From assembly GCF_042677045.1 (NCBI RefSeq), contig NZ_JBHTIH010000002.1, forward strand, positions 620,001 through 684,000: 64,000 bases of DNA, given 5' to 3'. Position numbers and translations under genes: made by a program. The DNA comes from Lysobacter_K koreensis. Its GTDB lineage: Bacteria > Pseudomonadota > Gammaproteobacteria > Xanthomonadales > Xanthomonadaceae. The notes beneath the pieces are model-generated. The model worked only from the letters and a program-made list of their open reading frames with translations, was not told where the DNA came from and did no database searches. This document shows positions 1 to 7,863 of this stretch, piece after piece (position 1 is the first letter of the stretch; each line of letters opens with the position of its first letter).

Positions 1-215
1 GTCGCGGCGAAGGCGGCACGGTGTTGCTACGGGTGAACGTCGGCGCCGACGGCCGGCCGGGCGAGATCGATTTCGCGCGCCGCAGTGGCTCGCGCGAACT
101 CGACCGCGCCGCGCAGGACGCGGTGGCCGCTTGGCGCTTCACCCCGGCCACGCAGAACGGCAAGCCAGTCGCGGCCGTGGTCGAGGTACCGATCGAGTTC
201 AAGCCGCAGCAGTAG
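1..215 (+). CDS. TonB C-terminal domain protein, 5' truncated by window edge
   Basis: The window opens inside this gene; the readable frame runs from base 3 to a TAG at 213-215, about 70 residues. The segment has the strand-helix-strand pattern of TonB C-terminal domains: a strand around VLLRVNVGADG, a helix around LDRAAQDAVAAWRF, and the ending VVEVPIEF. In this family the domain contacts outer-membrane receptors and transmits energy from the ExbB-ExbD complex. The same domain is also fused to other proteins, so the whole gene need not be a classical TonB. Its stop lies 17 bases inside the convergent 3' end of aroA. Confidence 0.8.
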   Translation, partial: RGEGGTVLLRVNVGADGRPGEIDFARRSGSRELDRAAQDAVAAWRFTPATQNGKPVAAVVEVPIEFKPQQ

Positions 216-1527
216 CGTCCCGCAGGTGCATGCCGGCCGCGAGCGCGGTCGGCATGAACCCGGGGAACGAGGTCGCGACGTTGGCCACGTCGTGGATCCG
301 CACCTCGCCACTGGCGAGTTGCGCGGCGACCGCGAAACTCATCGCGATGCGGTGGTCGCCATGGCTGCGCACCGCGCCGCCGCCGAAGCGGCCGCCTTCG
401 ATCACGGCGCCATCCGGCGTTTCGCCAATGTCGATCCCGAGCGCGCGCAAGCCGCTGGCCATCGTTGCAAGCCGATCCGATTCCTTGACCCGCAACTCGG
501 CCGCGCCGCGGATCGTGGTGCGGCCGGTGGCGCAGGCAGCGGCAATGAACAAGGCCGGGAACTCGTCGATCATGTCCGGCACCAGCTCGACCGGCACCTC
601 GATGCCGCGCAGTGGCGCGTGGCGCACCAGCAGGTCCGCAACCGGCTCGCCGCCCTGCTCGCGCGCGGTGGTTTCGACGATGTCCGCGCCCATCGCGCGC
701 AGCACGGCCAGCAGGCCGGTGCGGCGCGGGTTCATGCCGACTGCCTCGAGCTGCAGTTCCGAACCGGGCACCACGCTGGCCGCGACCAGGAAGAACGCCG
801 CCGAGGAGAAATCGGCCGGCACGCTGACGTCGGTCGCGCGCAGCACGTGGCCACCGGCCAGCCGGGCCTGGCCGGGCGCGTAATCGATCGGCCAACCGAA
901 CGCGGCCAGCATGCGCTCGGTGTAATCGCGGGTCGGGTGCGGCTCGCGCACCACAGTTTCGCCTTCGGCGTACAGCGCCGCCAGCAGCAGCGCCGACTTG
1001 ACCTGTGCGCTCGCCACCGGCAACGCGTAATCGATGCCGTGCAGGCTGCGGCTGCCGTGGATGCGCAGCGGCGGCAGGCCGCCGGGATCGGTATCGATCA
1101 GCGCCCCCATCGCCGCCAGCGGCTCGGTGATGCGGCGCATCGGGCGTCGCGACAGCGACGCGTCGCCGACCAGCACGCTGTCGAAGCCCTGCCCGGCCAG
1201 CACGCCGGCCAGCAGGCGCATGCCGGTACCGGCGTTGCCGCAATCGAGCGCGTCGCTGGATGCGAGCAAGCCGTGCAGGCCGACGCCGTGGACGATGCGC
1301 TCGCTCGCGCTCGGCGTCTCGATGCGTACCCCGAGTTGCTCGAACACGCGGGCGGTCGCGCGGGTGTCCTCGCCCTCGAGGAACCCGGTGACATGGGTGA
1401 CGCCTTCGGCCAGCGCGCCGAGCATCACCGCGCGGTGCGAGATCGACTTGTCGCCGGGTACCCGCAGCGTGCCGCGCAACGGCGCGCCGGGGGACGCGAT
1501 CCAGTCCTGGCGCGGCGCGTCGCTCAC
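199..1527 (-). CDS. aroA: 3-phosphoshikimate 1-carboxyvinyltransferase (EPSP synthase)
   Basis: Sixth step of the shikimate pathway: joins shikimate 3-phosphate and phosphoenolpyruvate to give EPSP. The 442-residue product has the family signatures: GDKSISHR near residues 25-32, a GNAGTGMR motif near residue 100, and RVKESDR near residue 347. I chose the GTG start at 1527 because it overlaps the hisC stop as GTGA, implying translational coupling, and because it places the PGDKS motif at the usual distance from the N terminus. It is the last gene of the serC-hisC-aroA run, an order that in many gammaproteobacteria also includes pheA. Confidence 0.95.
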   Translation of the reverse strand: MSDAPRQDWIASPGAPLRGTLRVPGDKSISHRAVMLGALAEGVTHVTGFLEGEDTRATARVFEQLGVRIETPSASERIVHGVGLHGLLASSDALDCGNAGTGMRLLAGVLAGQGFDSVLVGDASLSRRPMRRITEPLAAMGALIDTDPGGLPPLRIHGSRSLHGIDYALPVASAQVKSALLLAALYAEGETVVREPHPTRDYTERMLAAFGWPIDYAPGQARLAGGHVLRATDVSVPADFSSAAFFLVAASVVPGSELQLEAVGMNPRRTGLLAVLRAMGADIVETTAREQGGEPVADLLVRHAPLRGIEVPVELVPDMIDEFPALFIAAACATGRTTIRGAAELRVKESDRLATMASGLRALGIDIGETPDGAVIEGGRFGGGAVRSHGDHRIAMSFAVAAQLASGEVRIHDVANVATSFPGFMPTALAAGMHLRDATAAA

Positions 1528-2903
1528 CGGACGCTGGCCTGCGGCAACACCGCGTCCAAGGCGGCGAGCAACCGCCGGTTCTCGTCCGCGGTGCCGACGG
1601 TGATGCGCAGGTACTCGGGCAGGCCGTAGCCGGCCATCGGCCGCAGCACCACGCCGCGCTGGATCAGCGCCGCCTCGATCGCCGCGGTGTCGGCACCGAA
1701 CTCGACCAGCACGAAATTGGTCTGCGAGGGCAGCACGCACAGGCCGCGCACGCGCAAGGCGTCGGCCAGGGCGGCGCGCTGCCTGGCGTTGCCTTCGCAA
1801 GTCGCGCGCAGGTGGGCGGCGTCGCCCAGCGCAGCCACGCACGCGGCCAGCGCCGGGCCGTTGACGTTGAAGCTCTCGCGCACGCGCTCCATTACCGCGA
1901 CCAGGCCCGGCGCCGCGATCAGATAGCCCACGCGCAATCCTGCCAGCGCGTACGCCTTGCTGAAGGTGCGGGTGACCAGCAGGTTCGGGAACCACGCCAG
2001 CAGCGGCAGCGCGTCGGTCGCCGCATCGGCGTCGGCCGCTCCCGGCATCCTGCCTCCCGCGGGACTAGTACATCCCTGTACGTCGACCATCTCGGCGTAG
2101 GCCTCGTCGACCACCACGATCACCGCCGGCGGCACCCGCGCCATGAACGCGGCCAGCGCGTCGCGGCTGAACCAGGTCCCGGTCGGATTGTTCGGATTGG
2201 CCAGGTAGACCAGGGTCGTCGCCGGCGTGACCGCCGCGGCGATCGCATCGAGGTCGTGGCCCAGCGGCATCGCCGCGTCGCGCGGCAGCGCCTTGACCAC
2301 GCGCGCGGTGGCGCCGGCGGCCTGCGCGGCCAGCGAGAACACCGCGAAGCCGTAGCGCGAGAACACCACCTCGTCACCCGCACCGGCGAACACCTGCGCA
2401 AGTTGCATCAGCAGCTCGTGCGAGCCGTTGCCGAGCGAGATCTGCGCGGCGTCGACGCCATGCCGTGCCGCAAGCGCGCGCTTGAGATCGGCGCCGAGAG
2501 GATCGGGGTAGCGGTGCAGCGAATCGAGCTGGCCGAGGATCGCCGCACGCGCCGCCGGTGACGGGCCGTACGGGTTTTCGTTGGAGCCCAGCTCGAGCAG
2601 CTGCGCCGCGTCGGCCGCTCCCGGCGTCCTGCCTGCCGCGGCACTAATACGTCCTTGTACGTCGGCCGCTCCCGGCATCCTGCCTCTCGCGGTACTAGTA
2701 CGTCCTTGTACGTCGGCCGCTCTCGGCATCGTGCCTCCCGCAGCACTTGCACTTCCCTGTGCGTCGAACTTGCGGCGCAGCGCCACGAGATCATGCCCGG
2801 GGTCGTAGGCCTTCAACCGGCGGATACCCGGCTGTGCCCGCGCCGCGAACCAGGCTTCGTCGTACATGCTCGTGCCGTCGACACCTTTCACCTCTGCGCT
2901 CAC
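1524..2903 (-). CDS. hisC: Histidinol-phosphate aminotransferase with four in-frame 17-residue repeat insertions
   Basis: PLP-dependent fold-type I aminotransferase of histidine biosynthesis; HisC homologues in serC-pheA-hisC-aroA operons may also act on aromatic precursors. Family motifs are intact: SNENPYGPSP, NPNNPTG, DEAY, and TFSKAY whose Lys near residue 317 should bind PLP. At 459 residues it is about 90 longer than a typical HisC. The excess is mainly four 17-residue repeat units of consensus DVQGRTSxAxGRMPGAA: three in tandem at residues 47-97, before the SNENP motif, and one at 274-290, between DEAY and the PLP-lysine strand. The GTG start at 2903 forms a GTGA overlap with the upstream pheA remnant stop; an ATG at 2867 is the alternative. 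Confidence 0.9.
   Translation of the reverse strand: MSAEVKGVDGTSMYDEAWFAARAQPGIRRLKAYDPGHDLVALRRKFDAQGSASAAGGTMPRAADVQGRTSTARGRMPGAADVQGRISAAAGRTPGAADAAQLLELGSNENPYGPSPAARAAILGQLDSLHRYPDPLGADLKRALAARHGVDAAQISLGNGSHELLMQLAQVFAGAGDEVVFSRYGFAVFSLAAQAAGATARVVKALPRDAAMPLGHDLDAIAAAVTPATTLVYLANPNNPTGTWFSRDALAAFMARVPPAVIVVVDEAYAEMVDVQGCTSPAGGRMPGAADADAATDALPLLAWFPNLLVTRTFSKAYALAGLRVGYLIAAPGLVAVMERVRESFNVNGPALAACVAALGDAAHLRATCEGNARQRAALADALRVRGLCVLPSQTNFVLVEFGADTAAIEAALIQRGVVLRPMAGYGLPEYLRITVGTADENRRLLAALDAVLPQASVR
2034..2084 (-). repeat. 51-bp protein-coding repeat unit, single copy inside hisC
   Basis: One 51-bp unit read in the hisC frame as DVQGCTSPAGGRMPGAA (residues 274-290). It interrupts the loop between the strand carrying DEAY and the strand leading to the PLP lysine. 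It closely matches the three tandem units at 2613-2765. Seventeen codons with no stop in the used frame keep hisC open. Confidence 0.9.
2613..2765 (-). repeat. Three tandem 51-bp protein-coding repeat units inside hisC
   Basis: Three head-to-tail units with an exact 51-bp period (2715-2765, 2664-2714, 2613-2663 in reading order). They are read as DAQGSASAAGGTMPRAA, DVQGRTSTARGRMPGAA and DVQGRISAAAGRTPGAA. They sit in the N-terminal arm of HisC, ahead of the conserved core. Each unit holds a small hairpin-capable core on the minus strand, GGCA-GGA-TGCC or a variant of it. The first unit is the most diverged from the others. Confidence 0.9.
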
Positions 2904-2947
2904 GCGATCGCCACCGGGTACCAACCGAGCACCTTCACTTCCCGCGC
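2900..2947 (-). pseudogene. pheA: C-terminal remnant of prephenate dehydratase (pheA) between serC and hisC
   Basis: Directly after the serC stop, in the same frame, 15 codons read AREVKVLGWYPVAIA followed by TGA. KVLG-x-YP is how the ACT domain of bifunctional chorismate mutase/prephenate dehydratase usually ends. The TGA overlaps the hisC GTG as GTGA, the kind of junction an intact pheA-hisC pair would have. pheA is the gene expected here in serC-pheA-hisC-aroA operons. I infer a precise deletion joining the serC end to the pheA end; the match rests on recalled family endings, not a search. Confidence 0.65.
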
Positions 2948-4033
2948 TCAGCCGTGCCGCTGCTGGAAGTCGCGCATGAACGCGGCCAGTGCCTGCACGC
3001 CTTCTTCCGGCATCGCGTTGTAGATCGACGCACGCATCCCGCCCAATGCACGGTGGCCCTTGAGCGAAATCAGCCCGGCCGCCTGCGCCTCGGCCAGGAA
3101 CGGCTTGTCCAGCGCCTCGTCGTGCAGGAAGAACGGCACGTTCATGCGCGAGCGCACCGCCGCGGCGACCTCGTTGCGGTAGTAGCCGCCGGAGTTGTCG
3201 ATCACCTGGTACAACAGCGCCGACTTGCGTGCGTTTCGCTGGGCGAACTCGGCCACGCCGCCTTCGGCGAGCATCCACTTGAACACCAGCCCCGCCAGGT
3301 ACCAGTTCCAGGTCGGCGGCGTGTTGAGCATCGACTCGCCCTTGACGTGGGCGCGGTAGTCGAAGATCTCCGCCCGCGGCTGGCCGGCGCGCTCGAGCAG
3401 CTCGCGCCGCACGATCACCACGCTGACGCCGACCGGACCCAGGTTCTTCTGCGCGCCGGCGTAGATCACTCCGAACTTCGACACGTCGAGTGGCTCGGAC
3501 GCGATGCTCGAACTGAAATCCGCGATCAGCGGCACGTCGCCGACATCGGGAATTTCGCCGAACTCGACGCCATGGATGGTCTCGTTGGCGGTGTAGTGCA
3601 AGTAGGCCGCGTCCTGGGACAGCTTCCAGGACTCGCGCGCCGGGATGTCGCGGAAGCCGCCGGGCTCGCCATTGGCGGCGACGTTGGCGGCAACGTACGG
3701 CTGCACCTGCTTCAGCGCGGTCTTGCCCCAGTGACCGGTGACCAGGTAGTCGACCGTCTGCCCGGGCGCGGCGAAATTGAGCGCGATCAACGCCTGCTGC
3801 GCGGTGGCGCCACCCTGCAGGAACAGCATCGCGTAGTCGTCCGGGATCGCCATCAGCGTGCGCAGGTCGGCCTCGGCCTCGGCCGCGACCTGCATGAACT
3901 CGGGGCCACGGTGGCTGAGCTCGACGATCGAGGCGCCGACGCCGTGCCAGTCGAGCAGTTCCGCCTGCGCCTGCTGCAAAACCGGTTCGGGCAAGGTCGC
4001 GGGGCCAGCACTGAAGTTGAAGGCGCGGGACAT
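2948..4033 (-). CDS. serC: Phosphoserine transaminase
   Basis: Converts 3-phosphohydroxypyruvate and glutamate to phosphoserine; also serves pyridoxal phosphate synthesis (4-phosphohydroxythreonine). The 361-residue protein has the family length, starts MSRAFNFSAGPATLP as SerC proteins do, and carries the PLP lysine in AGAQKNLGP. It is complete and ends normally (FMRDFQQRHG). First gene of the minus-strand serC-hisC-aroA operon; the following gene that would normally be pheA is reduced to a scar. Confidence 0.96.
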   Translation of the reverse strand: MSRAFNFSAGPATLPEPVLQQAQAELLDWHGVGASIVELSHRGPEFMQVAAEAEADLRTLMAIPDDYAMLFLQGGATAQQALIALNFAAPGQTVDYLVTGHWGKTALKQVQPYVAANVAANGEPGGFRDIPARESWKLSQDAAYLHYTANETIHGVEFGEIPDVGDVPLIADFSSSIASEPLDVSKFGVIYAGAQKNLGPVGVSVVIVRRELLERAGQPRAEIFDYRAHVKGESMLNTPPTWNWYLAGLVFKWMLAEGGVAEFAQRNARKSALLYQVIDNSGGYYRNEVAAAVRSRMNVPFFLHDEALDKPFLAEAQAAGLISLKGHRALGGMRASIYNAMPEEGVQALAAFMRDFQQRHG

Positions 4034-4200
4034 GGAACGCTCCGAAGGATTTGGGGTCTGAGGAGTATGCCGCAGCGCAGCAGGCGCGGGGCAACGGTGG
4101 CGGGCGCAACTTTTTCACCCGCGCATGCGTATACCCAACATCGGCGAAACCGAACCACGCAGCACCCCGCCGCACCCCCGCTATCAGTAAGGAGCCGGCC

Positions 4201-5169
4201 ATGTCGTTACGCGATGCCCTCAGGATCCCCGCCGCGCAGATCACCGACGAAGCCGTGTACCGCGATCGCCGCCGGCTGCTGGCTGCCCTTGCGACCAGTC
4301 CCGCGCTCGCGCTGGCCGGCTGTGCCGAAGCTGAGCCGCCCCCGCCGCCGAAGGTGGCCGTGACCCCGGCGCAGGCGAAGGCAGGCTTCCGCACCAGCGA
4401 AGAGCTGACCCGCCTGCAGGACGTCACCAGCTACAACAACTTCTACGAGTTCGGCACCGGCAAGGCCGATCCGTCCAGGGCCGCCAAGACCCTGCGCACC
4501 AGTCCATGGACGGTCGCGGTCGGCGGCGCCTGCGCCAAGCCGGGCCAGCTCTCGCTCGACGACCTGCTCAAGGGCCACAAGCCCGAGGAGCGCGTGTACC
4601 GCCTGCGTTGCGTCGAGGGCTGGTCGATGGTGATCCCGTGGCTGGGGGTGCCGCTGGGCGATGTGCTCAAGCGCTTCCAGCCGACCTCGAAGGCCAAGTA
4701 CGTCGCGTTCACCACCCTGGCCGATCCGCGCCAGATGCCGGGGATCGCCTACCCCGCCCTCGATTGGCCGTACCGCGAGGGCCTGCGCATCGACGAGGCG
4801 ATGAACCCGCTGGCGATCCTCGCCACCGGCCTGTACGGCAAGGCCTTGCCGCAGCAGAACGGCGCGCCGCTGCGGCTGATCGTGCCGTGGAAGTACGGCT
4901 TCAAGAGCATCAAGTCGATCGTCGCGATCACGTTCGTGGAGAAACGCCCGTTCACCAGCTGGAACGACGCCCAGTCCAGCGAGTATGGGTTCTTCTCCAA
5001 CGTGAACCCCAGCGTCGACCACCCGCGCTGGAGCCAGAAAACCGAGCGCCGCATCGCCGGCACCGCCAGCAAGCTGTTCGCTGAGCGCATCCCGACCCGT
5101 CTGTTCAACGGCTATGGCGAACAGGTCGCGGGCATGTACGCCGGCATGAACCTGAAGCAGTGGTTCTGA
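4201..5169 (+). CDS. msrP: Protein-methionine-sulfoxide reductase catalytic subunit MsrP
   Basis: Periplasmic molybdopterin enzyme that reduces methionine sulfoxide in envelope proteins, using electrons from the membrane heme protein MsrQ. The 322-residue product has an arginine-rich N terminus (RDRRRLLAALA) typical of Tat export, followed by a hydrophobic stretch ending in LAGC. The molybdenum-ligand cysteine lies in RLRCVEGWSMVIPW at residue 137, and KYGFKSIKS is a further family motif. ATG 4201 was chosen because AAGGAG lies just upstream. The stop overlaps the msrQ start as TGATG, so the pair is coupled. Confidence 0.95.
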   Translation: MSLRDALRIPAAQITDEAVYRDRRRLLAALATSPALALAGCAEAEPPPPPKVAVTPAQAKAGFRTSEELTRLQDVTSYNNFYEFGTGKADPSRAAKTLRTSPWTVAVGGACAKPGQLSLDDLLKGHKPEERVYRLRCVEGWSMVIPWLGVPLGDVLKRFQPTSKAKYVAFTTLADPRQMPGIAYPALDWPYREGLRIDEAMNPLAILATGLYGKALPQQNGAPLRLIVPWKYGFKSIKSIVAITFVEKRPFTSWNDAQSSEYGFFSNVNPSVDHPRWSQKTERRIAGTASKLFAERIPTRLFNGYGEQVAGMYAGMNLKQWF

Positions 5170-5837
5170 TGGCGGAGGCGACGGTACGGGCTTCCCCCAG
5201 CAAGCCGATCGACAAAGGCATGGTCGCCGCCAAGGCCCTGGTACACGCACTGGCGCTGACGCCCGCGGCGATCCTGGCCTGGCGGATCCGCGAGGAATAC
5301 CTGACCGGCAGCGGCAGCCTCGGCGCCGACCCGGTGGCCGCGATCGAGCACTTCCTCGGCCTGTGGGCGCTGCGCCTGCTGATGGTCACGCTGGCGATCA
5401 CCCCGCTGCGCCAGCTCACCGGCCAGGCGGTGCTGCTGCGCTTCCGGCGGATGCTGGGGCTGTACGTGTTCTTCTACGCGACGCTGCACTTGAGCGCCTA
5501 CCTGGTGCTCGACCTGCGCGGTTATTGGACGCAGATCTTCGAGGAGATCGCCAAGCGTCCCTACATCACGGTCGGGTTCGCCGCCTGGTTGTTGCTGGTG
5601 CCACTGGCGCTGACGTCGACCAAAGCCGCGATCCGCCGCCTGGGCCGCAACTGGGCGCGGCTGCACAAGCTGGTGTACGTGATCGCCGCGCTCGCGGTGC
5701 TGCATTTCTGGTGGCTGGTGAAGTCCGACATCCGCGAGCCGGCGCTGTATGCCGGCATCCTCGCGGTGTTGCTCGGTTGGCGGCTGTGGAAGAAGCTGCG
5801 CGCGCTCAGCGTGCGCCGTACAGCAGCAGCAGGCTGA
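5169..5837 (+). CDS. msrQ: Protein-methionine-sulfoxide reductase heme-binding membrane subunit MsrQ
   Basis: Inner-membrane b-heme protein of the ferric-reductase-like family that feeds electrons to MsrP. The 222-residue product has about six hydrophobic segments with histidines in or beside them (AIEHFLG, YATLHLSAY, HKLVYVIAALAVLHFWW), matching the family's heme ligands. The start ATG at 5169 shares bases with the msrP stop. Its last 32 bases overlap, in the opposite direction, the 3' end of the FHA-domain gene. Confidence 0.93.
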   Translation: MAEATVRASPSKPIDKGMVAAKALVHALALTPAAILAWRIREEYLTGSGSLGADPVAAIEHFLGLWALRLLMVTLAITPLRQLTGQAVLLRFRRMLGLYVFFYATLHLSAYLVLDLRGYWTQIFEEIAKRPYITVGFAAWLLLVPLALTSTKAAIRRLGRNWARLHKLVYVIAALAVLHFWWLVKSDIREPALYAGILAVLLGWRLWKKLRALSVRRTAAAG

Positions 5838-6618
5838 GGGCCCCGGCCAGCAGCAGCGCCGCCAGCAGCAACCACGGCAGGCGCCGCACCGACGATGGCA
5901 GTGCCGCCGCGGCGGATTTTTGCGCGACGGCCTCGGTCTCGTCGTCGCGGCCTGCCGCTTCCACGGCCTCCACCGTCGCTACCGCTGGCGCACCACGCGG
6001 CGACTCGACCACGAACCGATGGTGCGCGTCGAACACCAGCTGGTCGCCCGGTCGCAACAACGCATGCTGCACCCGGTGGCCGTTGACGACGCTGCCGTCG
6101 TGCGACCCCAGGTCGCGCAGGACGATGCCGTCGGCGTGCGCCACGAGGCGGGCATGGCGCTCGGCAAACGCCGGCTCGTTGATACGGATGTCGCATTCGG
6201 GCGCGCGGCCCACCAGGCGAGGCTGGTCGAGGCTGAAGCAGCGGCCATGGTGCTGGCCACCGACACCGCGCAGGACCAGGCGTGGGTCATTGGCCGGTGG
6301 CGGCAGGTCGTCCGCCGGCGCGGCCTGCGGCTCGTCGCCGAGCAACAGCAGCTCCACGCCGTCGAGGAAGATCGCATCGCCGGCGCGCAGCATCGCCATG
6401 CGCCGTACCGGCCGGCCATTGACGTGCAGGCCGCGCACACCTTCGCGCAGCTGCAGCCAGATGCCCCGGCGGTCGACGCACAACTGCATCAGGGCTTCGT
6501 CGACGTGGTCGGTGCAACGCGGTCGGCCCGCACCGTCGCGACCGATGGCGTGCACGCCGGGGCTCAGCAGCAGGTCGCCGGGTTCGCGGTTGGGAAATCG
6601 CAGTTTCAGGGCAGTCAT
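5806..6618 (-). CDS. Double FHA-domain protein with C-terminal membrane anchor
   Basis: A 270-residue protein. An N-terminal FHA-like domain covers roughly residues 1-95 (GVHAIGRDGAG, LHVNGRPV). A second, more canonical FHA domain follows at about 115-195 (RLVGRAPECDIRI, the RHAR serine/histidine loop, GSHDGSVVNG). FHA domains bind phosphothreonine peptides. A charged linker leads to one transmembrane helix near the C terminus (WLLLAALLLAGALSLLLLY). No kinase is encoded next to it, so its partner is unknown. It converges on and overlaps msrQ by 32 bases. Confidence 0.8.
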   Translation of the reverse strand: MTALKLRFPNREPGDLLLSPGVHAIGRDGAGRPRCTDHVDEALMQLCVDRRGIWLQLREGVRGLHVNGRPVRRMAMLRAGDAIFLDGVELLLLGDEPQAAPADDLPPPANDPRLVLRGVGGQHHGRCFSLDQPRLVGRAPECDIRINEPAFAERHARLVAHADGIVLRDLGSHDGSVVNGHRVQHALLRPGDQLVFDAHHRFVVESPRGAPAVATVEAVEAAGRDDETEAVAQKSAAAALPSSVRRLPWLLLAALLLAGALSLLLLYGAR

Positions 6619-6740
6619 CTTCGGTAGTGCGATGCGGCCGCAATCTAGCATGCCTTGCGCCGCGGCCAACGACGTTCCCGGCACCCCTTTGACGCCATGC
6701 GCCACAGCCGCACAATACCGGCACCTTTCGGAGAACCTCC

Positions 6741-7016
6741 ATGTCGCACATCGACATCCGCCACTCGCACTCGCTGGCCCCCAAGAAGGCGCGCGACGCC
6801 GTGCAGGAAGTGGCCGAGAAGCTGGCCGCACGCTTCGGCATGGAGTACGACTGGGACGGCGACACGCTCAACTTCAATCGCAGCGGCGTCGAGGGCCACA
6901 TCGCCCTGGAACCCAAGAACGTGCAGGTGACGGCCAAGCTCGGCTTCCTGCTGGCGGCGCTGAAGGGCCCGATCGAGGCCGAGATCCGTCGGGTGCTCGA
7001 AGAACGTTTCAGCTAA
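6741..7016 (+). CDS. Polyhydroxyalkanoic acid system family protein
   Basis: A 91-residue protein resembling the small PHA-system family (TIGR02610 type). It begins with SHIDIRHSHSLAPKKAR, has a central DGDTLNFNRSGVEGHIALEP segment and ends in a helix LKGPIEAEIRRVLEERFS. Members are found beside polyhydroxyalkanoate genes; their biochemical role is not established. It is divergent from the FHA gene and is followed by granule-linked genes (patatin, phasin), which supports the assignment. Confidence 0.8.
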   Translation: MSHIDIRHSHSLAPKKARDAVQEVAEKLAARFGMEYDWDGDTLNFNRSGVEGHIALEPKNVQVTAKLGFLLAALKGPIEAEIRRVLEERFS

Positions 7017-7035
7017 TCCGCACTAACCCGACGCT

Positions 7036-7755
7036 TCACTGCGGCGCGAACGGGTCCGGGTGCCCGTTGAACAGGCGCTGCGCGATGTCGCGCTCGTCCT
7101 GTTCGATCTCGGCGATGAACCCGCGCACGTCGCCCAGCTGCGCGAACGCGGCGAACCCGCGTTCCAGGAAGCCCTGCAGTTCGGCCAGCCCCGCCGCTCG
7201 CGCCGGCCCACGCGAGAGTTTGAGCAGGGTCTGCACGCCGGGCATCCGCAGCGCACCGCCCAAGCCCAGGCCTACCCGGGCCAGCAGGTCGATCTGGCGC
7301 GCGCGCAGGCGCGGCAGTCCGGATTCGCGGTACGCCTGCGTGTAGAGCTCCGCGTCCAGCTTGCGCCGCTTCGGTGCGATCCGCGCCAGCAACTGCGCCA
7401 GGCGCAAATCGAAGGCGTGGGTCAGCAGGCCCAGCTCGATCGCGTCGGCCACCGTCGCCAGCAACGAGCCCGGCAACAGCTTTCCCATCATCGGCATGAC
7501 CCGCGCGATGTCGGCGTCGCGGCGGCTGAAGTCGTGGTCGTTGTAGACGTCGCTGAGGAAGAACTGCGCGGCCGGGCGGCGCTTGGGATCGACCAGGAAA
7601 TGATCGAAGCTCGCTTCCAGCCGCTGCGCCTGCCAACGGCGCACTTCCGGCAGCCAGCGCAGGGTGTTGCGCGGCTCGCGCGACGGGTCGTGCAGCGCCT
7701 GGTGGCGGCCGAGCAGGCAGGTGAGCCTGGCGGTGGCATCGCGGGTGCTCGACAT
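7036..7755 (-). CDS. FFLEELY-motif-like conserved hypothetical protein
   Basis: A 239-residue soluble protein of unknown function. It contains FFLSDVYNDHDFSRRDADI at about residues 50-70 and a following MPMMGKLLP segment, resembling the conserved 'FFLEELY motif' family of Xanthomonadaceae and relatives. That link is from memory. It is mostly helical, with no membrane segment or catalytic signature that I recognise. ATG 7755 was chosen; ATG 7767 is four codons upstream in frame. It ends 20 bases from the PHA-system gene, convergently, and is divergent from the patatin gene. Confidence 0.65.
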   Translation of the reverse strand: MSSTRDATARLTCLLGRHQALHDPSREPRNTLRWLPEVRRWQAQRLEASFDHFLVDPKRRPAAQFFLSDVYNDHDFSRRDADIARVMPMMGKLLPGSLLATVADAIELGLLTHAFDLRLAQLLARIAPKRRKLDAELYTQAYRESGLPRLRARQIDLLARVGLGLGGALRMPGVQTLLKLSRGPARAAGLAELQGFLERGFAAFAQLGDVRGFIAEIEQDERDIAQRLFNGHPDPFAPQ

Positions 7756-7863
7756 GGCCACGATCATCGGCGGCCCGCACCGCGACCGCAACCGCGCTGC
7801 GGTGCCCGGATGGCATCGGCTACACTCGGTCGAATCGCGCAATCCACCTGCAAAAGCCCCTCC

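Noticed and set aside
2903..4427. Extension of hisC upstream through serC and beyond
   Set aside because: The frame is open by chance. The extension is antisense-like in composition and overlaps the well-supported serC gene in another frame.
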